A stretch of DNA of 34,903 nt, from contig NZ_JAKZGP010000051.1 of assembly GCF_022549775.1 (NCBI RefSeq), positions 1 to 34,903 on the forward strand, given 5' to 3'. The stretch's first letter is position 1, and every line of letters begins with the position of its first letter. The translations under genes and the position numbers were made by a program. Source of the stretch: Belliella filtrata (GTDB lineage Bacteria; Bacteroidota; Bacteroidia; Cytophagales; Cyclobacteriaceae). The notes beneath the pieces are model-generated. The model searched no databases. It worked only from the letters and a program-made list of their open reading frames with translations, and was not told the origin of the DNA. Positions 25,087-34,485 of the stretch are shown here, one piece after another.

Positions 25087-26592
25087 TTAGAAAATATGTC
25101 CAAATCCAAAAAAGAACTGACCGCCTTCTACACTCTGAGCATAGTCTAACCTGAGCACAGTAGATTGATTCCATGCAATCCTTCCACCAATGCCAGGAGC
25201 TCCCCGAAAATTATTGAGCTGCACATCATTGAGACCTTCCCATACAGTACCAAAATCATAGAATGGAGTTACTCCTAGTGCAAAATGTTGATTAAAGGCA
25301 TTGAAATCATATAAACGAGCTCTCATTTCTAAATTCACCAAACCGACTGTAGGTGCAAGAAAACGAGCCTCTCTATAGCCTCTAAGAGAACGACCACCTC
25401 CCAGCACCAAGATACCTCCTGCTTCAGCCTGCGAAGATAGATCCCACATTTCTATGAAGTTGATATTTGGTCCAAAGATGTGTCCGAATGCTGCCAAACC
25501 TGCAAAGGTCAACCTATTCCTGTTGTTTTTCCAACGGTGAAAAGTATGGATAAACTGACCTTGGACCATAAACTTGTTGAAATTGAAATCTGAACCGAGC
25601 CAAGGAGCAGAATATTCATGAGAATATTGCAAGAAAACACCTTTGGAAGGATCTGGTTCCAAATCTCTGGTATCATAGATCAATGCAGCAGCAAGCATAG
25701 AAGTGAATTTGTAGTGATCAGAAAAACCTGACAAGTTGAACCTTTCCCAAGTGCCATCATTGATTTGTCTATTGACGAGGGTCTGTCTTTGCTCTGCTTC
25801 TACTGCTGTACCGTCAGCAAGGAAAGCTTCCTCGGCGATAGTCCCAGTATAATCTTCAAAAGCTGTGAACAAAGCCTCGTATCCAAACATAAACCTAAGC
25901 TTACCCCCCATTTCGACCCTTTCTCCCAGGGCATTGAAAAGTAACTCTCTTTGCAAAAACTGATTGTAGTGCGTATCTGTCTGCAATCTACCTCCATTGC
26001 CTGGTACAGCGATGCTGAGGTTTTCTTCATAATCACGTACCCGATTGAACTGCCTGACTCCTCCCATAGCTCCAGCAGATTTATCTTCAAAGCTCAGTCT
26101 ATCAAGGGACTGTCTTCCAATGCCCCAATACTGTGCGTGCGGATCCTCCCAGACTACTGCATCTGCCCTAAACCTCCACTTGGAATTGAAAATATACGGA
26201 ACATCCAGATTTACAGCCGCTCTCACACGACCATTTTCGAAAATGAAAAACTCTGTGTTGATACTGTACCTGTAAGGTGTATAATAGAAGAATGGATCTT
26301 CCTTGGTTTTATTTTGGAACAAAAACAAATTCCCACCTATACCAAATCCACGAATTGGATCAAACTCAAACCTTGGAAGACCAGTCGCAAAGAACCCTTC
26401 TTTCTTATTGAGAATATCTTCATTGGATAATTTCTTTTCATCCGAAAGATCAAATGGTAAACTTATCGTGTCCAAAATAGACAACCTATCCACATTTTTA
26501 TGTGCATTTTGGTCTCTGATACCCAAAGTTGCTTCTTGTGCAGCAATGTTTTGATACATTCCCACACACAGTAGTAGTAGTAGCTTTTTCAT
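25087..26592 (-). CDS. BamA/TamA-like outer membrane barrel
   Basis: A 501-residue protein of the Omp85 / surface-antigen type. A signal peptide (1-18, ending IAAQ) is followed by a short N-terminal part with no visible POTRA repeats, then alternating amphipathic strands, a GGGRSLRGYRE motif (the L6-like VRGF/Y motif of Omp85 proteins), and a C-terminal Phe strand (FFFGFGHIF). Likely a translocation or lipid-related outer membrane protein rather than BamA itself, which would be about 800 residues and have POTRAs. A perfect -7 box is at 26662-26669 upstream. Next gene downstream is the unknown membrane lipoprotein. Confidence 0.75.
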   Translation of the reverse strand: MKKLLLLLCVGMYQNIAAQEATLGIRDQNAHKNVDRLSILDTISLPFDLSDEKKLSNEDILNKKEGFFATGLPRFEFDPIRGFGIGGNLFLFQNKTKEDPFFYYTPYRYSINTEFFIFENGRVRAAVNLDVPYIFNSKWRFRADAVVWEDPHAQYWGIGRQSLDRLSFEDKSAGAMGGVRQFNRVRDYEENLSIAVPGNGGRLQTDTHYNQFLQRELLFNALGERVEMGGKLRFMFGYEALFTAFEDYTGTIAEEAFLADGTAVEAEQRQTLVNRQINDGTWERFNLSGFSDHYKFTSMLAAALIYDTRDLEPDPSKGVFLQYSHEYSAPWLGSDFNFNKFMVQGQFIHTFHRWKNNRNRLTFAGLAAFGHIFGPNINFIEMWDLSSQAEAGGILVLGGGRSLRGYREARFLAPTVGLVNLEMRARLYDFNAFNQHFALGVTPFYDFGTVWEGLNDVQLNNFRGAPGIGGRIAWNQSTVLRLDYAQSVEGGQFFFGFGHIF

Positions 26593-26607
26593 GATTAAAT
26601 AATGTTA

Positions 26608-26669
26608 GCCTATACCAAAGCATTTAGCCGAGCATAGGCGTGTGGAACTGATTTGACAGCACAAAAGTA
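26608..26669 (-). promoter_or_regulatory. Promoter -7 box and leader hairpin of the barrel gene
   Basis: TACTTTTG (minus strand, 26662-26669) is a perfect -7 box; the -33 position lacks TTG. In the leader, GCCTAT (26608-26613) and ATAGGC (26634-26639) can pair around a 20-nt loop, near the translation start. Confidence 0.4.
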
Positions 26670-26725
26670 AGGCTCTTAATGCCTAGCAGCCTTTAAGAAC
26701 CCATTAGAAAAAAATTAGAATTCTA

Positions 26726-28075
26726 TTAGAAGGCTACGGTAAAGGAGGTGCCTTCACTGATTTTTGATGTTACTTTTACTTTGCCTTCGTGAAGGGCTAT
26801 GATCTTTTCTACTAAGTACAAGCCTATCCCGGACCCTTCAGCTTGAGATTTGTTTTTGCCTCTAAAAAAGGGCTTAAAAATATCCCCAATTTCTTCTGCA
26901 TCTATTCCCAATCCATGATCTGAGAAAGTAATCAGGAGTATTCCATCTACAAAAGTTATATTTACCCTACAAGTCCGACCTAGGGAATATTTACACCCAT
27001 TTTCTAGCAGGTTTTTGAAAGCCGTAGTCAAAAGGTACTCATTGCCCAAAAGTGTGATATTCTCTTCTTCAAGATCTTCAGGTATCAAAAGTTCTACCTT
27101 GTAGTCTGCATGTGCTAGCTGAAGCTTATGACTAGCATCTATGAGGCATTCATCTACCCTGATCGGTAGAAACTTTACTTGAGTTTTATCATAGCTTGCT
27201 TTGGCTAGATCCAGAAAGCTTTCAGAAAGCTGAGCCAATTTTTTCGCATCTTTCAGAATGGTGGAGAGCGTCTCTCTATACATGTCCGTCTCTCTTTCTT
27301 TCGAAAGACTTAGCTCAACCTCACCAATTACAATAGACAAAGGAGTCCTAAACTCATGTGCCAGATAGGAAACAAACTGCTTTTGGGATTCAAAGGACTT
27401 CTCAAGCCTCTCCAGCATGGCATTGAAAGTTTTGGCTAACTTTCCTATTTCATCTTCACCCTCCTTAAGCCTTAGGTCAAGATTATTGGCAGATATACTT
27501 TTGGCATCCATAGCCATTTTTGCCAATGGAAGCAGGGCATTTCTGGAGAAATATTTTCCTGTCAAGAAAATCAGCAGTAAAGCCAATACATAGGTAATCA
27601 TCATCGTGAACCTTAGATTGTATAGCTTATTGTATCCGTATTCATCATAGGCCGCAGCAGTAATGATATAATCCTTGCCAGCGCTGCGGTATAGTATTCC
27701 TACTACTTGCCATTCTTCTTGGAAAAACTGAATGTATTCAGACCCTTGAATCTCGGAGAGCATTTCTGGAGTCTCCTTTACAAAATCTATGTCTACTGCA
27801 TCATGATAGATCAGCTCCAAATCTGCATTGTAAATGGCTGCCTCCACTTCATACAGAATCTCTCGATTATTGCGGTAAATCGTTTGCAAAGTCTCTGCAT
27901 TCAGTTGAGTTTCTGTCAGTAAGTTGACCTTGGTAATGGCCTCTTTTTGCAAAATATTGTAAAACTCACTGGCTCTATTCTGGGATGCTGAAAAGTAAAC
28001 AATCCCCATAAAAATCGCCAAAATTCCAGCACTGACCGCTGTAAATAATATGGTGATGCGCTGCTGAATGCTCAT
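26726..28075 (-). CDS. Membrane sensor histidine kinase
   Basis: A 449-residue two-component sensor. First membrane segment about 8-30, a periplasmic sensor region of about 125 residues, second segment about 157-176, a HAMP domain (about 174-228), the phosphoacceptor His240 in FVSYLAHEFRTP, and an ATPase domain with N box NLLENGCKYS, G1 DHGLGID and G2 GSGIGLYLV. Its start overlaps the response regulator stop (ATGA), so it is translated with it. The ligand is not evident. Confidence 0.93.
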   Translation of the reverse strand: MSIQQRITILFTAVSAGILAIFMGIVYFSASQNRASEFYNILQKEAITKVNLLTETQLNAETLQTIYRNNREILYEVEAAIYNADLELIYHDAVDIDFVKETPEMLSEIQGSEYIQFFQEEWQVVGILYRSAGKDYIITAAAYDEYGYNKLYNLRFTMMITYVLALLLIFLTGKYFSRNALLPLAKMAMDAKSISANNLDLRLKEGEDEIGKLAKTFNAMLERLEKSFESQKQFVSYLAHEFRTPLSIVIGEVELSLSKERETDMYRETLSTILKDAKKLAQLSESFLDLAKASYDKTQVKFLPIRVDECLIDASHKLQLAHADYKVELLIPEDLEEENITLLGNEYLLTTAFKNLLENGCKYSLGRTCRVNITFVDGILLITFSDHGLGIDAEEIGDIFKPFFRGKNKSQAEGSGIGLYLVEKIIALHEGKVKVTSKISEGTSFTVAF

Positions 28076-28764
28076 ATCTTCTGCAAAATAAAACCCATTC
28101 CAGATCGGGTATGAATCAATTTTTCTTCAAAAGGCTTGTCAACCTTTTTGCGAATGTAATTGATATAAACATCTACAAAATTGGTTCCTGTATCGAAATT
28201 CACTTCCCAGACTTCTCTAGCTATCTCCTCTCTTGAAAGTACTCTTTCGGGATTTTGAAGGAAATAAGTAAGCAACCTAAACTCTTTAGGTGTCAAGTCT
28301 ATATTTTGACCACTCCTAGTTACTTGCTTCAACTGAAGATCTATACTAAGATCAGCATAGGCAAGCTGATTGCTATAAAATGGGGATGATAGACTCTGAG
28401 TCCTTTTCAATAAGGTCTTTATTCTAGCAAGTAATTCCCTCAAATCGAAAGGCTTGACCATGTAATCGTCAGCTCCGGCATCAAACCCTTCCACCTTATC
28501 ATCTGTGGTACCGAGTGCTGTAAGCATGATAATCGGAACTTGCGGATAATTTGCTCTTAGGAATTTTGAAACTTCAAGACCATTAATTTTTGGCAGAATC
28601 AAGTCTGTAATAACCAAGTGAGGTAGTGTACTTTCAAAAAGCTTGATCCCGTAAGCCCCATCATATGCGGTCAAAACCTCCATTCCTGCTTCTTGTAGCC
28701 CCCTTTGGAGCAAAGATGCGAGCCTTTCATCATCTTCTATTACGAGGATTTTTGCTGGATTCAT
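28072..28764 (-). CDS. OmpR-family response regulator
   Basis: A 230-residue regulator: receiver domain with acidic cluster EDD (10-12), phosphoacceptor Asp54 (VITDLILPK) and Lys104 (YMVKPFD), and a C-terminal winged-helix DNA-binding domain (about 130-230; LTPKEFRLLTYFLQNPERVLSREEI). It pairs with the histidine kinase downstream. The barrel and lipoprotein genes that follow are natural targets, but no repeated operator was seen to prove it. Confidence 0.93.
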   Translation of the reverse strand: MNPAKILVIEDDERLASLLQRGLQEAGMEVLTAYDGAYGIKLFESTLPHLVITDLILPKINGLEVSKFLRANYPQVPIIMLTALGTTDDKVEGFDAGADDYMVKPFDLRELLARIKTLLKRTQSLSSPFYSNQLAYADLSIDLQLKQVTRSGQNIDLTPKEFRLLTYFLQNPERVLSREEIAREVWEVNFDTGTNFVDVYINYIRKKVDKPFEEKLIHTRSGMGFILQKI

Positions 28765-28850
28765 AAATTAAAGGTAAGAAAAAATTGAAGTATAAACCTT
28801 TTCCTAAAAAGTTTAAAACGGCAAAACAAAGATGTAAAACCCTAAAAATG

Positions 28851-29640
28851 CTACAGACTTGCAGCTTGTACATGCATCCAGTCAAAATTCCGAAGCCTGC
28901 CTAAGCTTACCCATCCCTCTGATTCCCATATATCCCACCAAGCATGATACTCAGGCCCCGCAAAAGTAGCCATATCCCTTCCCCACTTCAGCTGATTATT
29001 GGAGGGGTCAAAATCAATAGCAATCCCCCAGCTATGCATACTTGGCAAAGTGCCCCTCGGATACTTCTATCGTTGTAGCAGCCTCCAAAGTAATCAATCC
29101 GAAGCTCTTTCAGGCGATCGGGGCCGTAGTGATTCAAAACTTCCCGCATAATCCTTTCGATACTATCTTTCACTTTTTCATGGCAATTGAACCTGTTAAC
29201 TCTCTGACTGGTGCTCCATGCAATTTTCAGCTCATAAGGACGCTGTACATATACCAAGCTAGAAACTTTCGGACGATAAAATTGATCAAATTCAGGAGTA
29301 TATTGCTTAGGCCATGGACTTTTTCACGGGGCTAATTCTTCTGGTCTCCAAACAGGAGCGATGCTTCCTTGCTCTATCAAATATCTTGTACCTTCGAAGG
29401 AATAAAGTGTATTAGGACCAAAATAGCCATCAATTGGCCCTGGCTACTGTCCATACTGCATGGTAATGTATTGTAGCATTTCCACTAGTTTTCTTTTATT
29501 AGACCATGCTGTGGGAATCACACCATAGTCATCTTGGCTTTGTAAGTAAGAGGGTCAGGTATCCCATCTATAACACTAGTATATAGTCCTTTGGTGTGAA
29601 GCCAGCCTTGAACAAAGATTACAACTTCTTTGGTATCCAT
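28851..29640 (-). pseudogene. Decayed peptidoglycan-binding M15 peptidase (endolysin-like)
   Basis: Reading the minus strand from ATG at 29638-29640, the fragments give MDTKEVVIFVQGWL, a peptidoglycan-binding-like part (LVEMLQYITMQYGQ, GPIDGYFGPNT), then RPYELKIAWSTSQRVNRF, ELRIDYFGGCYNDRSIRG, and a M15 D,D-peptidase core: SMHSWGIAIDFD (zinc His and Asp) and DWMHVQAA (final zinc His). There are two in-frame stops (TAG at 29444-29446, TGA at 29324-29326), a frameshift near 29540-29550 and another near 29042-29052. The gene is dead in at least four places, although the metal site is still legible. Similar enzymes occur in phages and toxin systems; no other phage genes lie nearby. Confidence 0.8.
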
Positions 29641-29763
29641 ATTCTTTAAGCTTTTGTGGGGAAAACAATTTTGAAAGGTGATCAAAATTTAAAAAATTCA
29701 TATGACAATATCAATCTAATTACCTGATAATTAGAGGTCAAGGTCAAAATCAAGTGATTTCAC

Positions 29764-29802
29764 ACAAAAAAACGCTAAGCTTATTGGGTAAAAGCTTAGC
29801 GT
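29764..29802 (-). terminator. Intrinsic terminator after rpiB
   Basis: ACGCTAAGCTT (29772-29782) pairs with AAGCTTAGCGT (29792-29802), an 11-bp stem. On the minus strand a U-run (29766-29772) follows directly. It ends the glyA-tatC-rpiB unit. Confidence 0.85.
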
Positions 29803-29829
29803 GATTTTGCAACTCAAGAGAGATTCAGA

Positions 29830-30267
29830 CTATGAACAAGCTATCTTGTTCACCCTGGTGGCATGCCTCCCTCCTTCAAATGCTGTGTTGAGGAAAATAT
29901 CTGACATACTCACTGCAAGTTCAAATGAAATAAACCTTGCGGGAATTGCTAATACATTCGCATCATTATGCTGTCTCGAAAGCGCTGCCAAATCCTCATT
30001 CCAACACAATGCAGCCCTGATACCTTGGTGTTTGTTGGCTGTGATAGCTACACCATTTCCACTTCCACAGATCAAAATTCCTTTTTCAAACTCACCTTTC
30101 TCTATAGCTTCTGACAATGGGTGTACGAAATCCGGGTAATCCGCAGACGCATCTGAATACGGGCCAAAATCTTTGACCTCATAACCTTGTTCTTTTAACT
30201 TGACAATCAAGTCTTGCTTGTAAGCGAAACCTGCATGGTCTCCTCCAATGGCTATTTTCTTTGACAT
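29830..30267 (-). CDS. rpiB: Ribose-5-phosphate isomerase B
   Basis: A 145-residue cytoplasmic enzyme that interconverts ribose-5-phosphate and ribulose-5-phosphate in the pentose phosphate pathway. Phosphate-binding GGDHAG (8-13), catalytic Cys67 in ICGSGNG, and His100 in SRQHNDANVLAIPAR are all present. Length is normal. Last gene of the glyA-tatC-rpiB group, 103 bp after tatC. Confidence 0.94.
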   Translation of the reverse strand: MSKKIAIGGDHAGFAYKQDLIVKLKEQGYEVKDFGPYSDASADYPDFVHPLSEAIEKGEFEKGILICGSGNGVAITANKHQGIRAALCWNEDLAALSRQHNDANVLAIPARFISFELAVSMSDIFLNTAFEGGRHATRVNKIACS

Positions 30268-30370
30268 GCTTAATTAATTTTTTTGTATTTCGACACGCTT
30301 ACTTTACATCAATACTATAAACTTACTCGTATTAACAATGCGTGCAATTGATAATCATTATCTATTCCTT

Positions 30371-31210
30371 TCAATCATTATCAGCTTCTATTGCACGCTT
30401 CCTTTCGAGTCTCTTGGCTATCATAATACCTGTTTCATAAAGCACCATGATCGGCATAGCAATTATGATCTGACTGATGACATCAGGAGGTGTTATGATC
30501 GCTGAGATCACTAAGATCACAACGATCGAGTGTCTTCTATAGGACTTCAGCATCGCAGCAGATACCAATCCTGACATGGATAAGAAGTAGATCACTACAG
30601 GCAGCTGGAACATCAATGCAGACGCTAATACAAGCATGACCACAGTGGTGACATAAGAAGTGATGTCAAACTCATTGAGGATAGTCGGATCAAGCTGGTA
30701 GTTTGCGAGAAAGTTGATCGATAGAGGTGCTAAGATAAAATATCCAAATGCTGCTCCCATAAAGAACAATAAACTTACAAAGAAAACTGCCCCTCTAGCC
30801 GCATTACGTTCCTTGCTATACAGTCCTGGACTGATAAACCTCCATATTTCCCAAAATAAATATGGAAATGCTACTACCAGCCCTACCACCAAACTGGAAG
30901 TAATGTGCATAGAAAACTGTCCCGTCATCTGACGACTTTGTATGGTAAAAGGTAAGGTGTCTATACAGAGTGCAGGGATATTCAAATACTCTGACACTTT
31001 ACACAGCACCCTATATGTCACAAAAGAGATCTTGGAAGGTCCCAAGATCACTTTTCCAAACACAATACTCTTTGCAAGAAAAGCTGTGATAGTAAATATC
31101 AAAACTGCCGCAACGGACCGAAGCAAATGCCAGCGCAACTGCTCCAAATGATCCAAAAAGGACATGCCTTCTTCTTCCTCTTCTTCGTCTCTATATTGAT
31201 CTAATGCCAC
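30371..31210 (-). CDS. tatC: Sec-independent protein translocase subunit TatC
   Basis: A 279-residue inner membrane protein, the substrate-binding core of the twin-arginine export machine. Hallmarks: MSFLDHLEQLRWHL near the N-terminus, FPYLFWEIWRFISPGLYSKERN, and six membrane segments. The start is GTG at 31208-31210, giving an acidic lead (DEEEEEEG) common in Bacteroidota TatC; a start at the internal Met16 is possible. It lies 15 bp after glyA. No tatA is in the window. Confidence 0.93.
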   Translation of the reverse strand: MALDQYRDEEEEEEGMSFLDHLEQLRWHLLRSVAAVLIFTITAFLAKSIVFGKVILGPSKISFVTYRVLCKVSEYLNIPALCIDTLPFTIQSRQMTGQFSMHITSSLVVGLVVAFPYLFWEIWRFISPGLYSKERNAARGAVFFVSLLFFMGAAFGYFILAPLSINFLANYQLDPTILNEFDITSYVTTVVMLVLASALMFQLPVVIYFLSMSGLVSAAMLKSYRRHSIVVILVISAIITPPDVISQIIIAMPIMVLYETGIMIAKRLERKRAIEADND

Positions 31211-31225
31211 GTGACTTGCTGAAAA

Positions 31226-32494
31226 TTAGTATAATGGGAACTGCACCATCCAATCGTTTACTTCCGACTTGAGGCTAGCTAGTTCTGATTCGTTCTCATG
31301 GTTGCTCAATGCTTTGTCTATCAAAGAGACGATGCGTACCATGTCTTGTTCCTTCAATCCTCTAGTGGTGACAGCGGCAGTACCTACTCTCATCCCTGAA
31401 GTGACAAACGGCGAACGCTTATCAAAAGGAACCATATTTTTATTGATAGTGATATCTACTTTTCCAAGTGTCTCCTCGGCGATTTTTCCTGTGATATCCT
31501 TGTTGTTCAAATCTATAAGCATCAAATGATTATCTGTACCTCCAGAGATGATTTTGTAACCCAACTTCACAAACTCCTCAGCCATCACTGCAGCATTCTT
31601 CTTCACTTGTACCACATAATCCATGTATTCATCAGAAAGTGCCTCTTCAAAAGCTACAGCTTTGGCAGCGATGATATGCTCCAATGGTCCACCTTGTGTA
31701 CCTGGGAATACCCCTGAATCAAGCAAAGAAGACATTTTTCTTAATTCACCTTTAGGTGTTTTTAAGCCGAATGGATTATCAAAATCTTCTCTCATCAAGA
31801 TCAATCCACCTCTAGGTCCTCTCAAGGTCTTGTGAGTAGTAGTGGTCACGATGTGACAATACTCTAACGGATCGTTAAGTAAGCCTCTGGCAATTAATCC
31901 AGACGGATGAGAAATATCCGCCAAAAGGATCGCGCCAACTTGATCAGCTATGTCCCTCAATCTTTCATAATCCCAATCTCTGCTGTAAGCGGAAGCTCCA
32001 CAGATCAATAGATTAGGTTTTACCTCTAGGGCAGTAGCTTCTACTTTATCGTAATCGATCAGTCCAGTCTCTTCTTCCACACCATAGAAATGAGGCTTAT
32101 AAAGTTTACCAGAAAAATTCACTGGAGAGCCATGGGTCAAGTGTCCACCATGTGCCAAGTCAAAACCCAAAATACTATCCCCTGCATTTAATACTGCTAA
32201 AAATACGGCAGCATTAGCTTGAGCACCAGAATGTGGCTGAACATTGGCCCAACCAGCACCGAAAAGTTCCTTGGCCCTATCTATAGCCAATTGCTCGATT
32301 TGATCAACTATTTCGCATCCACCATAATAACGCTTGTTTGGTAAGCCTTCTGCGTACTTGTTGGTCAACACACTTCCTGCCGCTTCCATTACCTGCTTAC
32401 TGGTAAAATTTTCAGATGCGATCAATTCAATACCTGTCTTCTGACGGTTTTCTTCTTTTGCAATTAGGTCAAAGATTGCCTGATCTCTTTTCAT
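31226..32494 (-). CDS. glyA: Serine hydroxymethyltransferase
   Basis: A 422-residue PLP enzyme that converts serine and tetrahydrofolate to glycine and methylene-tetrahydrofolate. PLP Lys222 is in [32 protein letters not shown] and DISHPSGL are standard motifs. I start it at the ATG at 32492-32494 (MKRDQAIF); the frame is open to 32575, but the promoter at 32519-32549 lies in that stretch. First gene of the glyA-tatC-rpiB unit. Confidence 0.96.
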   Translation of the reverse strand: MKRDQAIFDLIAKEENRQKTGIELIASENFTSKQVMEAAGSVLTNKYAEGLPNKRYYGGCEIVDQIEQLAIDRAKELFGAGWANVQPHSGAQANAAVFLAVLNAGDSILGFDLAHGGHLTHGSPVNFSGKLYKPHFYGVEEETGLIDYDKVEATALEVKPNLLICGASAYSRDWDYERLRDIADQVGAILLADISHPSGLIARGLLNDPLEYCHIVTTTTHKTLRGPRGGLILMREDFDNPFGLKTPKGELRKMSSLLDSGVFPGTQGGPLEHIIAAKAVAFEEALSDEYMDYVVQVKKNAAVMAEEFVKLGYKIISGGTDNHLMLIDLNNKDITGKIAEETLGKVDITINKNMVPFDKRSPFVTSGMRVGTAAVTTRGLKEQDMVRIVSLIDKALSNHENESELASLKSEVNDWMVQFPLY

Positions 32495-32518
32495 GGATAT
32501 GATTTTTAATAGGTTGCC

Positions 32519-32549
32519 CAAAATTAGTTTTAAACAATGGATAATCCAA
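32519..32549 (-). promoter_or_regulatory. Promoter for the glyA operon
   Basis: On the minus strand, TTG (32547-32549), a 20-nt spacer, and a perfect -7 box TAATTTTG (32519-32526), 25 bp before the glyA ATG. Confidence 0.75.
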
Positions 32550-32757
32550 TTCAATAAATACTTAATAGAAATCAAGTATCAAGATTTTCAACAAAACCAA
32601 TGGATCATATACAAATCAAAATTTTATTCCGTAAAGGGAATTTTCAATAATGAACCTAAAAGACACGGCTTGTTCAACTTTAAACTAAAAAAATTGGATA
32701 TCCTGTTTTAATATTCATTACTTTTATTAAATTAGTTGAAAATTAACGCGCTATATA

Positions 32758-34140
32758 ATGAAAATAACCATATTCTGCCTACTACTCTTTTTAGGTAACG
32801 AAGCTATTTCTCAAGAAACGCAATTAGAGATCAAATTTGAAGGTATCTCAAAGCCTACAATGATTTACTTTAGAGATTTAGGGAATGAGCTTAGCTACAG
32901 CTTACCAATCTATTTGGATTCGGGAATGACAGATTATCAAGGAAAGCTAACCAAATCATTTAGCATAGAAGAGCCAAAAGCTGTGATGGTTTCTGGAGGA
33001 AATCACCAAAGGGCGATATACCTAGACCCTGGAGACGAAATCGCTTTCACATTACCAGAAGATTTTAGATATCCTATAAAAACCTATTCGGGCAAAGGCT
33101 CAGAAAAAATCCCCTATTTACAGAAATCCAAAGATTATCTTAACTTCTTAACTTTTGTAGAGTATGATAGCAGTGAAGTCTACCAGAAGGCAAAAGAGCA
33201 AATTGATTTGTATGATGAAACCCTTGTTGAAATAGAAGACTCAAAATTTTCTCGTGCTTTCAAAAATTACCTAAAAGCGGAATTACTTCATAATGAGTAT
33301 TATTTCTGGGGAACATTCCCTATGTACATTAAAATGTATAAAGGAATTGCATTGGAAAAAGATGAAACTCAAGTTACCAAAACTGAGGATGAAATTATCT
33401 CAAAAATGGACCATTATTTCCCCTCTCAAAGCCTTCGATCTGATTATATGAAAATAATTAGCATAAAAGCTAATCAATCGGGAAATACAAGCGAATCGGC
33501 AATTTATGATCTTATCAAAAACAGTGACCTTGACACACGAGCCAAAGAAATGTTATTCGGGATGAAACTTTTGAGTGATATGCAGTTTGGAAATGTGCAT
33601 AAGGCAGCACCAAATATGGAGATTTTTCATACACTTTTTCCTCAAAGTATATACAAAATGGAGCTTCAAAGGGAGTTTGAAAGCTGGCAAGGCTTGGCAG
33701 TTGGCGAGTTGGCTCCAGATTTTACTGCAAAGGACACCTTAGGTAATGAGTTCAAACTCTCTCAATTAAAAGGCAAAGTTGTATATATAGACATCTGGGC
33801 GACATGGTGTGGTCCATGTATTTCAGAATTTCCTCATGCTAAAAAATTGAAAAAAGACTATGAGGGGAATGATAAAATTGTATTCCTATATGTGTCTGTG
33901 GATCAGGTAGAAAAAACTTGGCTCAACTATTTACAGAAAGACCCAGCGTTCACAGGCTATCATGTCAACGACCCTGGGAATTTTAACTCAAATATTGCGA
34001 AACTGTATAAAGTTAACGGAATACCTAGGTATATCCTAGTCGATCATGAAGGAAAGATCCATAACATCATGGCTCCGAGACCATCAAGCAACGTGGTAAT
34101 AAAAGATGAATTAAACAAAATGCTTTCAGTCATAGAATGA
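32758..34140 (+). CDS. TlpA-like thioredoxin-fold protein
   Basis: A 460-residue exported protein. Signal peptide (MKITIFCLLLFLGNEAISQ), an N-terminal beta domain with a DUF4369-like look, a long helical middle (about 115-300), and a C-terminal thioredoxin fold of the TlpA/AhpC-TSA type with the active site WATWCGPC (Cys351 and Cys354) and the cis-Pro in NGIPRYIL. Probably a periplasmic disulfide reductase for cytochrome maturation or general thiol repair. A possible promoter has TACTTTTA (32719-32726) with TTG 22 nt upstream. Alone on its strand, divergent from glyA. Confidence 0.85.
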   Translation: MKITIFCLLLFLGNEAISQETQLEIKFEGISKPTMIYFRDLGNELSYSLPIYLDSGMTDYQGKLTKSFSIEEPKAVMVSGGNHQRAIYLDPGDEIAFTLPEDFRYPIKTYSGKGSEKIPYLQKSKDYLNFLTFVEYDSSEVYQKAKEQIDLYDETLVEIEDSKFSRAFKNYLKAELLHNEYYFWGTFPMYIKMYKGIALEKDETQVTKTEDEIISKMDHYFPSQSLRSDYMKIISIKANQSGNTSESAIYDLIKNSDLDTRAKEMLFGMKLLSDMQFGNVHKAAPNMEIFHTLFPQSIYKMELQREFESWQGLAVGELAPDFTAKDTLGNEFKLSQLKGKVVYIDIWATWCGPCISEFPHAKKLKKDYEGNDKIVFLYVSVDQVEKTWLNYLQKDPAFTGYHVNDPGNFNSNIAKLYKVNGIPRYILVDHEGKIHNIMAPRPSSNVVIKDELNKMLSVIE

Positions 34141-34206
34141 TCTTGTAACATTAATTCCCTACCATTAAATTTTAGATACATAAGAAGGATATCTTAAGCC
34201 ATTTCT

Positions 34207-34485
34207 ATGAAACATTTCTCTTCCTTAAAGATCCTTTTGGGAATAATTTTGCTGCTCTCCTGTAGCAAACCTTCGAATGAAACTTTACAATTTTCTGATA
34301 ATGTCAAGCTTGAAATAGATACCGTCTTGGTAGATAGCCAAGGAGAGGCATTATTTCTCAATTGGAACCTGCAAAATGCTAGCCTTTCAACTGACAGCAA
34401 GTACTTGTACAATCTCAACATTACGGAGACTTCTCTTGAAAAAATAGACTTGGATGACTTACAGTTTGTGAATAAAATAATATGA
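34207..34485 (+). pseudogene. DUF4221-like lipoprotein, truncated by an insertion sequence
   Basis: A 92-residue remnant: a lipoprotein signal with Cys at LLLSC, then SDNVKLEIDTVLVDSQGEALFLNWNLQNASLSTDSKYLYNLN and ETSLEKIDLDDLQFVNKI, the start of the first blades of the DUF4221-type propeller lipoproteins, which are about 350-400 residues. The frame ends at a TGA (34483-34485) inside what looks like the left end of the IS1595-type element. The remaining gene is expected beyond the right edge of the element. Confidence 0.65.

Noticed and set aside
28851-29640. Part of a prophage
   Set aside because: Only the one decayed lysin-like gene is present; no capsid, integrase or attachment site was seen.
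32495-32575. N-terminal extension of glyA
   Set aside because: The consensus promoter 32519-32549 lies inside it, and family members start near MKRDQ.
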